Below, piece by piece: positions 8,361-16,909 of a stretch of DNA of 64,000 nt (positions are counted from its first letter, which is position 1; every line of letters starts with the position of its first letter). The stretch covers positions 310,001 to 374,000 of the forward strand of contig NZ_BOOF01000004.1 of assembly GCF_016863095.1 (NCBI RefSeq), in the 5' to 3' direction. This stretch comes from Microbispora siamensis (GTDB lineage Bacteria; Actinomycetota; Actinomycetes; Streptosporangiales; Streptosporangiaceae). The notes beneath the pieces were generated by a model. The model was not told the origin of the DNA and made no database searches. It saw nothing but the letters and a program-made list of their open reading frames with translations. The position numbers and the translations under genes were made by a program.

Positions 8361-9977
8361 CTAGACGTCGAGCAACTCGTGCGGCCCCCAGCCGTCGACG
8401 TCGTCAACCACTCGCAGGGCCAACTCCGCGCGGCCGGCCAAGTCGAGCGGTGCGATGCCCGAGACCGCGTGGCCGTGCGCGAGCCGGTCCAGTGCGGCGC
8501 CGACGAGCGGCCCGGCCGTCCGTACGGTGGACGGCAGCGCGACCGAACGCGTCGAACCGCCGTGCAGCACGATGTTGCGCTGGCGGTAGAGGCGCCGGAA
8601 GCAGCCGCGCAGATAGCGCTCCACGCGGCCGAGGGTCACGGACGGCGCGGCGACCAGTTCGCGCATTCGTCCGATGGCGGCCGTGGTCACGGGGTCGTCC
8701 ACGTGCACGACCGGCTGCGCGGCCAGCCACCGGACCATCCGCCGTGCCCGTTCGCGGTTGTTCCCGCCGACCGCGTCGAGGTCGCGGCGCAGGCGCGGAT
8801 CTTCCTCACGGATTCGGGCGTCGTAGCTCAGCGCGGTCAACTCGGCGCGCGGCCAGCCCGCGGTCACCAGAGCGGCGGCCCGATCGGCGGCCACCGCCCG
8901 CCCCTCCTCGCGGTCCGCGTCGTCGGTGTCGCAGAAGAGCAGCGATTCGACGGCGGCCCAGGCTCCTGCCACGGCGGTGCTCGGGGAACTCTCGGTGAGC
9001 GGTGCAGCGAGTTCGAGCGCGTCATCGATACGCAGCCCATGGGCACCGGTGTCGGGCAGGTCGTAGAGCACGCCGACCCGTTCCAGCGACAGCACGGTGA
9101 CCGCCGGATCGCCCCGGCGGAAGTCCTGCGGTTCGGCCAGCCCAGAGATGAACACCTTAGGGTAGACGTCCAGCGCCGTCTGCCCGCGCCGGTAGCGCAC
9201 CCTGTTCCTGACACGGTCGAACGACTCGGTCACCTGCTGCACGGCGGAGACATGATCGCGAGCCCGTACGCGGAACAGCAATCCTCCGCTCGCCCTCACG
9301 TGATCGATATGGGGGAAGGCCGTCCCAAGCAGGCGACTGACATCCTCCCTGGACACCCAGTGGGGTGACTTGCTCGCCACCTGCGGCGCGGGCACCTTGT
9401 CCTGAATGATGATCAGCCCTTCGTACTCGCGATCGCCACGCGACTCCAGTTCGATGAGTAGATCGATCAGGTCGACCGAATCGGTCGAACCGTCGAGCCG
9501 TGACTTGACCTCGCGTCGGAGGAAATCCTGGTGGAAACCCTCGTCCAGCAGGTGAGCGGCGATACAACGGGCGGAACGCTCCAGATGCATGGAACCGCCG
9601 GCGAGGATAGCTCGCCAACGCCTGAGATAGCCGTCGGCGACAAGGTCGGACAGGAGTGCCAGCGTGCGCTGGCTGCGGGCACCCGGCTTGATCGGTCTGG
9701 CGCATACCTGGTGAAGATGCCGGCGGATCTGCCCGTCGCCCAACGCGCTGTCGGTCCTGAGCCTCGGTAGCAGTGATTCCCGCGCGTACCACGCGAGCGA
9801 GGCGTGCGAGAGGACATGGCGCCCGACCCAGTCGGCCGCCTCCACCGCCTCGCGCAGGGCGAGAACGGTCCCCACGTCCCATAGGCGGCGATGCCAGGGA
9901 CGCCAGGATTCCAGCAGTTCCAGCACTCGTGCGGTGACCAGGGTGCCCGTGTCGGACCTGCTGGTGACGGCTCCCAT
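8361..9977 (-). CDS. uncharacterised protein with a C-terminal HEPN-type RNxxxH motif
   Basis: 538 aa from ATG 9977 (AAGGGA about 11 nt upstream). No signal peptide or membrane helix is seen. The N-terminal two thirds is not recognised. The C-terminal third resembles Apea-like HEPN domains: an AWAAVESLL helix, then RLYRQRNIVLHGG, where RNIVLH (Arg467-His472) matches the R-x4-H signature of HEPN ribonucleases. HEPN proteins often act as toxins or abortive-infection RNases. Here no antitoxin or helper gene is adjacent, so a defence role is only inferred. The coding sequence looks somewhat less GC-biased than its neighbours, and the upstream spacer is AT-richer, consistent with acquisition. Confidence 0.6.
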   Translation of the reverse strand: MGAVTSRSDTGTLVTARVLELLESWRPWHRRLWDVGTVLALREAVEAADWVGRHVLSHASLAWYARESLLPRLRTDSALGDGQIRRHLHQVCARPIKPGARSQRTLALLSDLVADGYLRRWRAILAGGSMHLERSARCIAAHLLDEGFHQDFLRREVKSRLDGSTDSVDLIDLLIELESRGDREYEGLIIIQDKVPAPQVASKSPHWVSREDVSRLLGTAFPHIDHVRASGGLLFRVRARDHVSAVQQVTESFDRVRNRVRYRRGQTALDVYPKVFISGLAEPQDFRRGDPAVTVLSLERVGVLYDLPDTGAHGLRIDDALELAAPLTESSPSTAVAGAWAAVESLLFCDTDDADREEGRAVAADRAAALVTAGWPRAELTALSYDARIREEDPRLRRDLDAVGGNNRERARRMVRWLAAQPVVHVDDPVTTAAIGRMRELVAAPSVTLGRVERYLRGCFRRLYRQRNIVLHGGSTRSVALPSTVRTAGPLVGAALDRLAHGHAVSGIAPLDLAGRAELALRVVDDVDGWGPHELLDV

Positions 9978-10111
9978 CGGTGAGATATCCCTTCGGCTGC
10001 GTGATCGAGGCGTTACTGCTTGCACACAACCCGCCGGGGGAAGTACTCTCAAGAGGACTTAGGCAGGGGAGTCGCCCGGAAGGGCCTCTCCCCATCGCCT
10101 TTTCTGGGGGT

Positions 10112-10124
10112 TGTACGGCGTACA
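10112..10124. promoter_or_regulatory. palindrome TGTAC-GGC-GTACA
   Basis: A perfect 5+3+5 dyad in the 221-bp spacer upstream of the HEPN-motif gene and downstream of the GntR gene. It could be an operator for the former. No other clear promoter element was recognised in this spacer. Confidence 0.4.
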
Positions 10125-10198
10125 GTCTGGCCGATCAGAAGCTCGCCGATCACTGTTTTCGACTATCTCGCATACTCTCCGTGACGACCCGTGCCGCG

Positions 10199-10927
10199 TC
10201 AGCCGGAGGTGTCGTCGAAGTGCAGTTCTGAGGTGATGCGGTAGCGGTCGCCGCGGTAGATGGAGCGGGTGAACTCCACGACCCGGCCGCCGGCCTCGCG
10301 GGCCGTGCGTTCGATGAGCAGGGCGGGGGCGTGCTGGGGGACGCCGAGCAGTTCGGCCTCGGTCTCGTCGGTGACGGTCGGCTCGATGCTCTGGGTGGCG
10401 CGGCGGACGTCGATGCCGAACCTCGTGCGCAGGAACCGGTAGAACGAGCCCGAGACCATGTCGTCGGGCCGCAGGGACTCGACCAGGCGATGCGGCAGGT
10501 GGATGCGCTCGATCGCCATCGGCTCGTCGTCCACCAGGCGGAGCCGTACGACGCGCAGGACCGGGTCGGCGGGGGAGACCTGCAGGCGGTGGGCCAGCCG
10601 GGCGGTGGCCGGGGCCGAGTCGAACTCCAGGATGCGGCTGAGCCAGTTTCCCTCGGCGGCGGGGGCGTGGAAGGAGTCGTGGCCGGCCGCGAGGGGCTGG
10701 GTGACCTTCCGGCGGCCGGTGAACGTCCCCCGCCCGTGCTCCCGCACGAGCATGCCCTGCCGTACGAGCCCGTCGATCGCCGCGCGAAGGGTCGGGCGCG
10801 AGACGCCGAGCTCCCGGGACAGGTCGCGTTCCGAGGGGATGGCGGTGCCGGGCTCCTTGTCGGCGATCAGGTCGAGCAGGACGTCTCTGACTCGGTCGCG
10901 CTTGAGGCCCGCTGGAAGTCTCTGCAC
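10199..10927 (-). CDS. dasR: GntR/HutC family regulator, DasR-like
   Basis: 242 aa from GTG 10927. N-terminal GntR winged helix (GTAIPSERDLSRELGVSRPT, residues ~27-46) and C-terminal UTRA effector domain (from about residue 80). DasR represses chitin and GlcNAc uptake genes and is released by GlcN-6-P. The assignment rests on context: it is divergent from a binding protein, two permeases and a GH20 hexosaminidase, the layout of Streptomyces dasR-dasABC-dasD, with a dre-like site between. Binding to these sites, including its own promoter, is inferred. The symbol is used by synteny and could be a paralogue. Confidence 0.78.
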   Translation of the reverse strand: MQRLPAGLKRDRVRDVLLDLIADKEPGTAIPSERDLSRELGVSRPTLRAAIDGLVRQGMLVREHGRGTFTGRRKVTQPLAAGHDSFHAPAAEGNWLSRILEFDSAPATARLAHRLQVSPADPVLRVVRLRLVDDEPMAIERIHLPHRLVESLRPDDMVSGSFYRFLRTRFGIDVRRATQSIEPTVTDETEAELLGVPQHAPALLIERTAREAGGRVVEFTRSIYRGDRYRITSELHFDDTSG

Positions 10928-10937
10928 GTCCTCGACC

Positions 10938-10956
10938 TTACCAGTAGTTGACCACT
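10938..10956. promoter_or_regulatory. operator-like site 1 (das region)
   Basis: TTACCAGTAGTTGACCACT, just upstream of the dasR-like start. It matches site 2 (11039-11057) at 15 of 19 positions and carries ACCA...TGACCA(C/G)T half-sites related to the DasR dre element. Confidence 0.6.
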
Positions 10957-10997
10957 CCTCCCATCATCGTGCCTGGGAATATCCGAAATTTCGACTC

Positions 10998-11026
10998 TTG
11001 ACAGCCCGACTGGTTAAGACCACTCT
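10998..11026 (+). promoter_or_regulatory. promoter with embedded dre-like operator (das region)
   Basis: TTGACA (-35, 10998-11003) is followed by ACTGGTTAAGACCACT (11009-11024), which differs from the dre consensus A(C/G)TGGTCTAGACCA(C/G)T at two positions. A weak -10 (CACTCT, 11021-11026) overlaps it. A repressor here would block RNA polymerase. Confidence 0.6.
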
Positions 11027-11038
11027 CCTCTCAACGGT

Positions 11039-11057
11039 TTACCAATAACTGACCAGT
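11039..11057 (+). promoter_or_regulatory. operator-like site 2 (das region)
   Basis: TTACCAATAACTGACCAGT, overlapping the ribosome-binding region of the binding-protein gene and repeated from site 1. Confidence 0.6.
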
Positions 11058-11067
11058 GGGAGGACCG

Positions 11068-12327
11068 ATGAGGTTACGCCTCCTCGCCGCGGCGGCCGTG
11101 TTCAGCCTCGCGCTCGCCGGATGCGGCTCGGCGTCCGAGCCCGGGACATCCGAGAAGACCGGCGCGACCACGCTGACCGTGTGGTTCATGCGCGACAGCC
11201 TGTCGGACGCGATCGTGAAGCGGTTCACGGACGACTTCCAGCGGTCGCATCCCGGGATCACCCTGAACGTCCAGATCCAGGAGTGGGACGGCATCGGGCA
11301 GAAGGTCACCAGCGCGCTGGCCAGCAAGGACGCCCCCGACGTCATCGAGGTCGGCAACACCCAGGTCGCCGAGTACGCCGCGAGCGGCGGGGTCAGGGAC
11401 CTCACCGGAAAGGCCGCCGACCTGGGCGGCTCCGACTGGCTGCCCGGCCTGGCCGAGCCGGGAAAGATCGACGGCAGGCAGTACGGCATCCCCTGGTACG
11501 CCGCCAACCGGGTGGTCATCTACAACAAGGACCTGTTCGCCAAGGCCGGCGTCACCACGCCGCCGAAGACCCGCGACGAGTGGATCGACGTCACCACGAA
11601 GCTGAACAAGGGCGGCGTGCAGGGCATCTACCTGCCCGGCCAGAACTGGTACACGTTCGCCGGGTTCGTCTGGGACGAGGGCGGCGACCTTGCGGTCAAG
11701 GACGGTGACCGCTGGAAGGGCGTGCTCGACACGCCGCAGGCGCTCGCCGGCATGGCGTTCTACCAGCGTCTCCAGGCGCTCGGCAAGGGACCCAAAGACT
11801 CCGACGAGGCCAGGCCGCCGCAGGCCGACGTCTTCGGCAAGGGCGACGTCGCGCAGATCATCTCCGCTCCCGGCGGTGCGGTCGCGATCGAGAAGGCCAA
11901 CCCGGACCTCAAGGGCAAGCTGGGCTTCTTCCCGATCCCCGGCAAGACGGCCGACAAGCCGGGCGCCGTCTTCACCGGAGGATCGGACCTGATCATCCCC
12001 GAGGCGTCCGCCCACCCCGACGAGGCGTACGAGGTGGTCAAGGCCCTGGCCGGGGAGAAGTTCCAGCTCGACATGGCCAAGGAGATGAGCTACGTGCCCA
12101 ACCGGACCTCGTACGCCGGGGTCCTGAGCGGCGACGAGGCCACCGCGGCGATGGCGGCGGGGGCCGCGGTCGGGCACGCCACGCCCAACTCGCCCAACTG
12201 GGCGGCCGTGGAGGCCAGGAACGTCATCAAGGAGTACATGACCAAGGTGCTCACCGGCGGCGACGCGGCCACCGAGGCGAAGGCGGCCTCCGAGGTGATC
12301 ACCACGATCCTCAACACCAAGTCCTGA
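11068..12327 (+). CDS. dasA: ABC transporter chitobiose/GlcNAc-type binding lipoprotein
   Basis: 419 aa from ATG 11068, with GGGAGGA (11058-11064) immediately upstream. Lipoprotein signal MRLRLLAAAAVFSLALAGC with lipid-attachment Cys19. The mature part is a cluster-1 solute-binding protein (LTVWFMRDSLSDAIVKRF, DVIEVGNTQVAEYA, then GIPWYAANRVVIYNKDLF). In Streptomyces the gene opposite dasR encodes the chitobiose-binding DasA. Ligand and symbol are inferred from synteny. One nt separates it from the next gene. Confidence 0.75.
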   Translation: MRLRLLAAAAVFSLALAGCGSASEPGTSEKTGATTLTVWFMRDSLSDAIVKRFTDDFQRSHPGITLNVQIQEWDGIGQKVTSALASKDAPDVIEVGNTQVAEYAASGGVRDLTGKAADLGGSDWLPGLAEPGKIDGRQYGIPWYAANRVVIYNKDLFAKAGVTTPPKTRDEWIDVTTKLNKGGVQGIYLPGQNWYTFAGFVWDEGGDLAVKDGDRWKGVLDTPQALAGMAFYQRLQALGKGPKDSDEARPPQADVFGKGDVAQIISAPGGAVAIEKANPDLKGKLGFFPIPGKTADKPGAVFTGGSDLIIPEASAHPDEAYEVVKALAGEKFQLDMAKEMSYVPNRTSYAGVLSGDEATAAMAAGAAVGHATPNSPNWAAVEARNVIKEYMTKVLTGGDAATEAKAASEVITTILNTKS

Positions 12328-12328
12328 C

Positions 12329-13273
12329 ATGGCGCGCACCCTCGCCCGTACGGTGCGTCCCGCCCTCGTGATCGAGGCGAGAAGCCGCAGAAAAGGCGCG
12401 CTCTGGCCCTACCTGCTGGTGGCCCCGGCCCTGGCCGGCTTCGCGTGCCTGCTCGTCTACCCGCTGGCGCGCAGCGTCGTGATCTCCTTCCAGCACTTCC
12501 GGCTGGGCGAGCTGATCAGGGGCGGTGCGGACTTCGCCGGGCTCGCCAACTACGCCGAGGCCCTCGGCGGGCCGGAGTTCTGGGCGGTCGTGCGGCGGAC
12601 CTTCCTGTGGACCGCCGCCAACGTCGTGCTGATCATGGTGATCTCCACGGCCGTCGCGCTGATGCTGCCGCACCTCGGACGGCGGATGCGGCTGGCGGTC
12701 ATGAGCGGGATGGTGCTCACCTGGGCCACACCGGTGCTCGCCGCGACCACGATCTTCCAGTGGCTCTTCCAGTCGCGCCTGGGAGTGGTCAACTGGCTGC
12801 TGGTCCGCCTCGGCTTCGACTCCTTCCGCGACTACACGTGGTTCGCCGACGGCGGGGCGACGTTCGCGATCCTGGTCGCGCTGGTCGTCTGGCAGTCGGT
12901 GCCGTTCGCGGCGCTCACCCTCTACGCCGGGCTCACGACCATCCCCGGCGAGCTGTACGAGGCGGCCAGGATCGACGGAGCCGGGCCGTGGCAGGTCTTC
13001 GGCCGGGTCACGTTCCCCATCCTGCGCCCGCTGTTCGGCCTGATCACGTCGCTGGAGGTGATCTGGGTCTTCACCTGCTTCGCGCAGATCTGGGCGATCA
13101 GCAAGGGCGGCCCCGGAGGCGCCACCGCCACGCTGCCGGTCTACGCGTTCCAGATCGCGCAGTCGCTGCACCGGTACGACCTGGGGTCGGCCGTCTCGAC
13201 GCTCACCGTGCTGATGCTGCTCGCCGTGCTGGTCGTCCACCTGCGCCGCATGTTCCGTGAGGAGGCAGCGTGA
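12329..13273 (+). CDS. dasB: ABC transporter permease, DasB-like
   Basis: 314 aa, six hydrophobic segments (first: LLVAPALAGFACLLVYPLA) and the CUT1 EAA loop EAARIDGAGPWQVFGRVTFP. The ATG lies 1 nt after the binding-protein stop, and the end overlaps the next GTG by 4 nt (GTGA), giving a tightly coupled operon. It forms the channel with the following permease. Confidence 0.82.
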   Translation: MARTLARTVRPALVIEARSRRKGALWPYLLVAPALAGFACLLVYPLARSVVISFQHFRLGELIRGGADFAGLANYAEALGGPEFWAVVRRTFLWTAANVVLIMVISTAVALMLPHLGRRMRLAVMSGMVLTWATPVLAATTIFQWLFQSRLGVVNWLLVRLGFDSFRDYTWFADGGATFAILVALVVWQSVPFAALTLYAGLTTIPGELYEAARIDGAGPWQVFGRVTFPILRPLFGLITSLEVIWVFTCFAQIWAISKGGPGGATATLPVYAFQIAQSLHRYDLGSAVSTLTVLMLLAVLVVHLRRMFREEAA

Positions 13274-14088
13274 AGAGGGCCGCGCTCAATCTGGCCGCCC
13301 TGGGTGTGCTGGCGGTGTCGGTGTTCCCCGTCTACTGGATGGTGATCACCGCGTTCAAGCCGACGGTGGACATCCTCACCGAGACCCCGGCGTTCTGGCC
13401 CGCCCGGCCGACCCTCGACCACTTCGCCACTGCCGTACGGGCCGCCGGGTTCTGGACGTTCTGGCGCAACAGCCTGGCCGTCACCGCCGGCGCGGTCCTG
13501 CTCGCGCTGGTCGTGGCGCTGCCGTCCGCCTTCGCCGTGGCCCGGCTGCGCTGGGCGGGACGGCGCGGGTTCATCCTGATGGTCTTCGTCGCCCAGACCG
13601 CCCCCTGGTCGGCGCTGCTCGTGCCCGTCTACATCATCGCCCGCGACGCGGACATGCTCGACCGGCTGCCGACGCTGACGCTCGTGTACTTCGTCACGAC
13701 GCTGCCGTTCACGATCGTGACGTTGCGCGGCTTCATCGCGGCGGTCCCGCCGGAGCTGGAGGAGGCCGCGCTGATGGACGGGTGCGGCCGGGCCGAGGCG
13801 TTCCGCCGGGTGGTGCTGCCGCTGCTCGCGCCCGGCCTGATGTCCACGTCGCTGTTCGGCTTCATCACGGCGTGGAACGAGTTCGCCTTCGCCAACGCCC
13901 TCATGATCAAGGACCAGGGCGACCGTACGCTGCCGATCTGGCTGTCCGGGTTCAGCAACGTCTTCGGCACCGACTGGGGCGCCACCATGGCCGCCGCCAC
14001 GCTGTTCATGCTTCCCGTCCTGCTCGTCTTCCTCGTGCTCCAGCGCCGCGTGTCCTCCGGGATGATCGCGGGCGCGGTGAAGGGATGA
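13270..14088 (+). CDS. dasC: ABC transporter permease, DasC-like
   Basis: 272 aa from a GTG overlapping the upstream stop. MalG-type permease: first helix LAALGVLAVSVFPVYWMVI and EAA loop EEAALMDGCGRAEAFRRVVL. It overlaps the following GH20 gene by ATGA (14085-14088). No ATPase gene is present, consistent with use of a shared MsiK-type ATPase. Confidence 0.82.
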   Translation: MKRAALNLAALGVLAVSVFPVYWMVITAFKPTVDILTETPAFWPARPTLDHFATAVRAAGFWTFWRNSLAVTAGAVLLALVVALPSAFAVARLRWAGRRGFILMVFVAQTAPWSALLVPVYIIARDADMLDRLPTLTLVYFVTTLPFTIVTLRGFIAAVPPELEEAALMDGCGRAEAFRRVVLPLLAPGLMSTSLFGFITAWNEFAFANALMIKDQGDRTLPIWLSGFSNVFGTDWGATMAAATLFMLPVLLVFLVLQRRVSSGMIAGAVKG

Positions 14089-15365
14089 CCCAGATGATGA
14101 TTCCGCGGCCCCGCGAGGCGGCCGTGCTCGGGGGAACCGTCACGCTCCACGACGGCCTCGTACGGCACGCGCCCGACGATCCCCGGCTGGGGGAGGAGGG
14201 GTATCGCATCGACGTCACCCCCGACGGCGCCGAGCTCGCCGCCGGGGGACCCGCCGGGCGCTTCTACGGCCTGCGCACCCTCGCGGCGCTCGGCCCCGAG
14301 GCGCCGCTGTGCCGGATCACCGACCGGCCCGCGCACTCCTGGCGCGGGGTGATGCTCGACGTCGCCCGGCACTTCATGCCGAAGGAGTTCGTGCTGCGGC
14401 TGATCGACCTGCTCGCGGTGCACCGGCTCAACCGGCTGCACCTGCACCTGACCGACGACCAGGGCTGGCGGCTGCAGATCAAGCGCTATCCCCGGCTGAC
14501 CGAGGTCAGCGGGGAGCACTACACCCAGGAGGACATCCGGGAGATCGTGTCCTACGCCGCCGACCGGTTCGTCACGATCGTGCCCGAGATCGAGATGCCG
14601 GGGCACGCCCAGGCGGCCATCGCCGCCTATCCCTGGCTCGGCAACCAGCCGTCGCGCCACCTGCCGGTCTGGGACTCGTGGGGGATCAGCCCACACGTGT
14701 TCAACCTGGAGGAGGTGACGATCGGCTTCTGCCGCGACGTGCTCGACGAGGTCATGGACCTGTTCCCCGGAGAGTACGTCCACCTCGGCGGCGACGAGTG
14801 CCCGGCCGACGAGTGGGAGCGCGGCGAGGCGGCGCTGCGGCGGATCGCCGAGCTCGGGCTGCCGGGCCCGGACGCGGCACGGGCGTGGTTCATCGCCACC
14901 GCCGGCGCGTACGTGGCCTCCCGCGGCCGGCGCCCGATCCACTGGTACGACGGGCCAGGAGGCGCTCCCGGCGTGACGGCGATGACCTGGCTCGACCACG
15001 AGAGCGGCCCGCGGGCGGCGCTCGAAGGGTTCGACGTCGTGCTGGCCCCGCACACCAGCACCTACTTCGACTATCCGGCCGACACCCCCGGGCCGCACGG
15101 CCGGGTGCTCTCCCTCGCCGACGTCTACGGGTTCACGCCGCCCCCTGCCCCGGAGGGCGCCACCGGCCGGATCCTCGGCGTGCAGTGCCAGCTGTGGACC
15201 GAGTACATGCCCACGCCCGAGCACGTTGAGGCGATGGCCTTCCCCCGGCTGTGCGCCTTCGCCGAGGTGGCCTGGGGCACGGCGGGGGACTACCGCGATT
15301 TCCTGCACAGGCTCTCCCCCCACCTGGAGTCCCTGGGGGTCCGGCCGGGGCCGGTCATCCCCTGA
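14085..15365 (+). CDS. GH20 beta-N-acetylhexosaminidase, cytosolic
   Basis: 426 aa. GH20b N-terminal domain (to about residue 80), then a TIM barrel starting SWRGVMLDVARHFMP. The catalytic pair is Asp237-Glu238 in HLGGDECPADEW: the Asp orients the substrate N-acetyl group and the Glu is the acid/base. QLWTEYMPT near the C-terminus is the conserved active-site strand. There is no signal peptide, so it should cleave imported chitobiose to GlcNAc inside the cell. It occupies the position of Streptomyces dasD and is translationally coupled to the transporter. Confidence 0.9.
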   Translation: MTQMMIPRPREAAVLGGTVTLHDGLVRHAPDDPRLGEEGYRIDVTPDGAELAAGGPAGRFYGLRTLAALGPEAPLCRITDRPAHSWRGVMLDVARHFMPKEFVLRLIDLLAVHRLNRLHLHLTDDQGWRLQIKRYPRLTEVSGEHYTQEDIREIVSYAADRFVTIVPEIEMPGHAQAAIAAYPWLGNQPSRHLPVWDSWGISPHVFNLEEVTIGFCRDVLDEVMDLFPGEYVHLGGDECPADEWERGEAALRRIAELGLPGPDAARAWFIATAGAYVASRGRRPIHWYDGPGGAPGVTAMTWLDHESGPRAALEGFDVVLAPHTSTYFDYPADTPGPHGRVLSLADVYGFTPPPAPEGATGRILGVQCQLWTEYMPTPEHVEAMAFPRLCAFAEVAWGTAGDYRDFLHRLSPHLESLGVRPGPVIP

Positions 15366-15414
15366 CTCCGCAACCCACCCGAAAGGGTCCACCCCCCACG
15401 AAAGGAAGACTGCG

Positions 15415-16824
15415 GTGTCACGAAAGCTCTTATGGGGCGGTCTCGCGGCCGTCCTGCTGGCCGCGCTGGTCGTGGCTCTGCCCGCGCAGGCGGCCCAGTC
15501 GCTGCGCCTGCGCTACAAGACCAGCGCCATCGGCGCCACCGCCGACCAGGTGGAGCCGTGGTTCGACCTGGTCAACAGCGGGACCACGGCGGTGCCGCTG
15601 AACACGGTGAAGATCCGCTACTACTTCAAGGCCGACTCGCCCACGCAGCAGTACCGTTTCGCCTGCTCGTGGGCGGTCGTCTCCTGCTCGGCCATCACCG
15701 GGACCTTCCAGACGATCTCGCCCGGCACCGCCACGGCCGACCGCTACCTGGAGGTCGGCTTCACCTCCGGCAGCCTGGCGGCCGGCGCCTCGACCGGCGA
15801 CATGCAGCTGCGCTTCTACCGGTCCGACTGGCAGACGATCCGGCAGAGCGACGACTACTCCTTCGGCCCGGCCAGGACGACGTACGGCGACTGGGACAAG
15901 GTCACGGTCCACCAGGGCGGCACGCTGGTCTGGGGCGTCCCGCCCGCGGGTGTGACCGACCCCTCGCCGTCCCCGTCGCCCTCCACCTCGCCTTCGCCGG
16001 GCGGGCCGGGCGGCGGCAGCGGGGTCGTCTTCGACGACTTCGCCTACGCCTCCTCGTCCGACCCGCAGATCACCGCGCACAACTGGACCGTGCGGACCAA
16101 CAGCGGCGGTCCCGGCGTCCCCGGCGCGAGCTGGCCGGCGTCCAACGTCAGCTTCCCCGTCGTCAGCGGGAGCAACAAGGCCCTGCAACTGCGGGCGGCC
16201 ACCGACGGCACCGCGGGGGGCACCTCGCAGGCCGAGTTCCTGCACCAGCGCAAGTTCTTCGAGGGCACGTACGCCGCGCGGGTGAAGTTCGCCGACGCCC
16301 CGGACAGCGGCCCGGACGGCGACAACATCGTGGAGACGTTCTTCACCATCACGCCTCTGGCGTACGACCTCGACCCGGACTACAGCGAGCAGGACTTCGA
16401 ATACCTGCCGAACGGCGGCTGGGGCGCGCAGGGCCCGATCATGTACACGACCACCTGGGAGACCTACCGCAACGAGCCCTGGCTCGCGGTCAACACGCAC
16501 ACCGAGCGGACGGCGAGCTACGCCGGCTGGCACGACCTCGTGCTGCAGGTCTCCGGTGGCACGGTCCGCTACTACATCGACGGCACGCTGTTCGCCGAGC
16601 ACGGCGGCGACTACTACCCGGAGACGCCGCAGTCGGTGAACTTCAACCTCTGGTTCATCAGCGGCGGGCTGCTGGGCAGCGCCACCCCGCGTGCCTACAC
16701 CCAGCAGGTGGACTGGTTCTACTTCAGCAAGAACGAGGTCGTGGCTCCGGCCGAGATCACCTCCAGGGTGAACGCCTTCCGGAGCGCCGGCACCACGTGG
16801 AAGGACACCGTGCCGATGCCGTAA
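15415..16824 (+). CDS. secreted CBM3 - GH16-like protein
   Basis: 469 aa from GTG 15415 (AAGGAAG 6 nt upstream). A Sec signal (MSRKLLWGGLAAVLLAALVV, cleaved near AQAAQS) is followed by a CBM3 cellulose-binding module (about residues 30-175; LRLRYKTSAIGATADQVEPW), a PSPSPSPSTSPSPGGPGGGS linker, and a C-terminal jelly-roll domain. In the latter, EQDFE (Glu325, Asp327, Glu329) sits where GH16 enzymes have E-(I/L/V)-D-x-E, and WHDLVLQVSGGTVRYYIDG fits the GH16 strand. The Gln in the motif is unusual. Probably a wall-polysaccharide glucanase; no substrate can be assigned. Confidence 0.75.
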   Translation: MSRKLLWGGLAAVLLAALVVALPAQAAQSLRLRYKTSAIGATADQVEPWFDLVNSGTTAVPLNTVKIRYYFKADSPTQQYRFACSWAVVSCSAITGTFQTISPGTATADRYLEVGFTSGSLAAGASTGDMQLRFYRSDWQTIRQSDDYSFGPARTTYGDWDKVTVHQGGTLVWGVPPAGVTDPSPSPSPSTSPSPGGPGGGSGVVFDDFAYASSSDPQITAHNWTVRTNSGGPGVPGASWPASNVSFPVVSGSNKALQLRAATDGTAGGTSQAEFLHQRKFFEGTYAARVKFADAPDSGPDGDNIVETFFTITPLAYDLDPDYSEQDFEYLPNGGWGAQGPIMYTTTWETYRNEPWLAVNTHTERTASYAGWHDLVLQVSGGTVRYYIDGTLFAEHGGDYYPETPQSVNFNLWFISGGLLGSATPRAYTQQVDWFYFSKNEVVAPAEITSRVNAFRSAGTTWKDTVPMP

Positions 16825-16840
16825 CGCTCAGCCGATCCGG

Positions 16841-16866
16841 CCCGGGTCCCGGCAACGGGGCCCGGG
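16841..16866. terminator. hairpin between convergent genes
   Basis: CCCGGGTCCC (16841-16850) pairs with GGGGCCCGGG (16857-16866), one T-G pair, loop GGCAAC. Confidence 0.7.
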
Positions 16867-16867
16867 T

Positions 16868-16908
16868 CCGTGCTTGGTCCAGAAGGGCCCCGTGCTTGGT
16901 TCAGAAGG
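16868..16908. repeat. 22-bp-period direct repeat
   Basis: CCGTGCTTGGTCCAGAAGG (16868-16886) is repeated with one change at 16890-16908, just past the terminator and next to the aldolase stop. Confidence 0.7.
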
Positions 16909-16909
16909 C

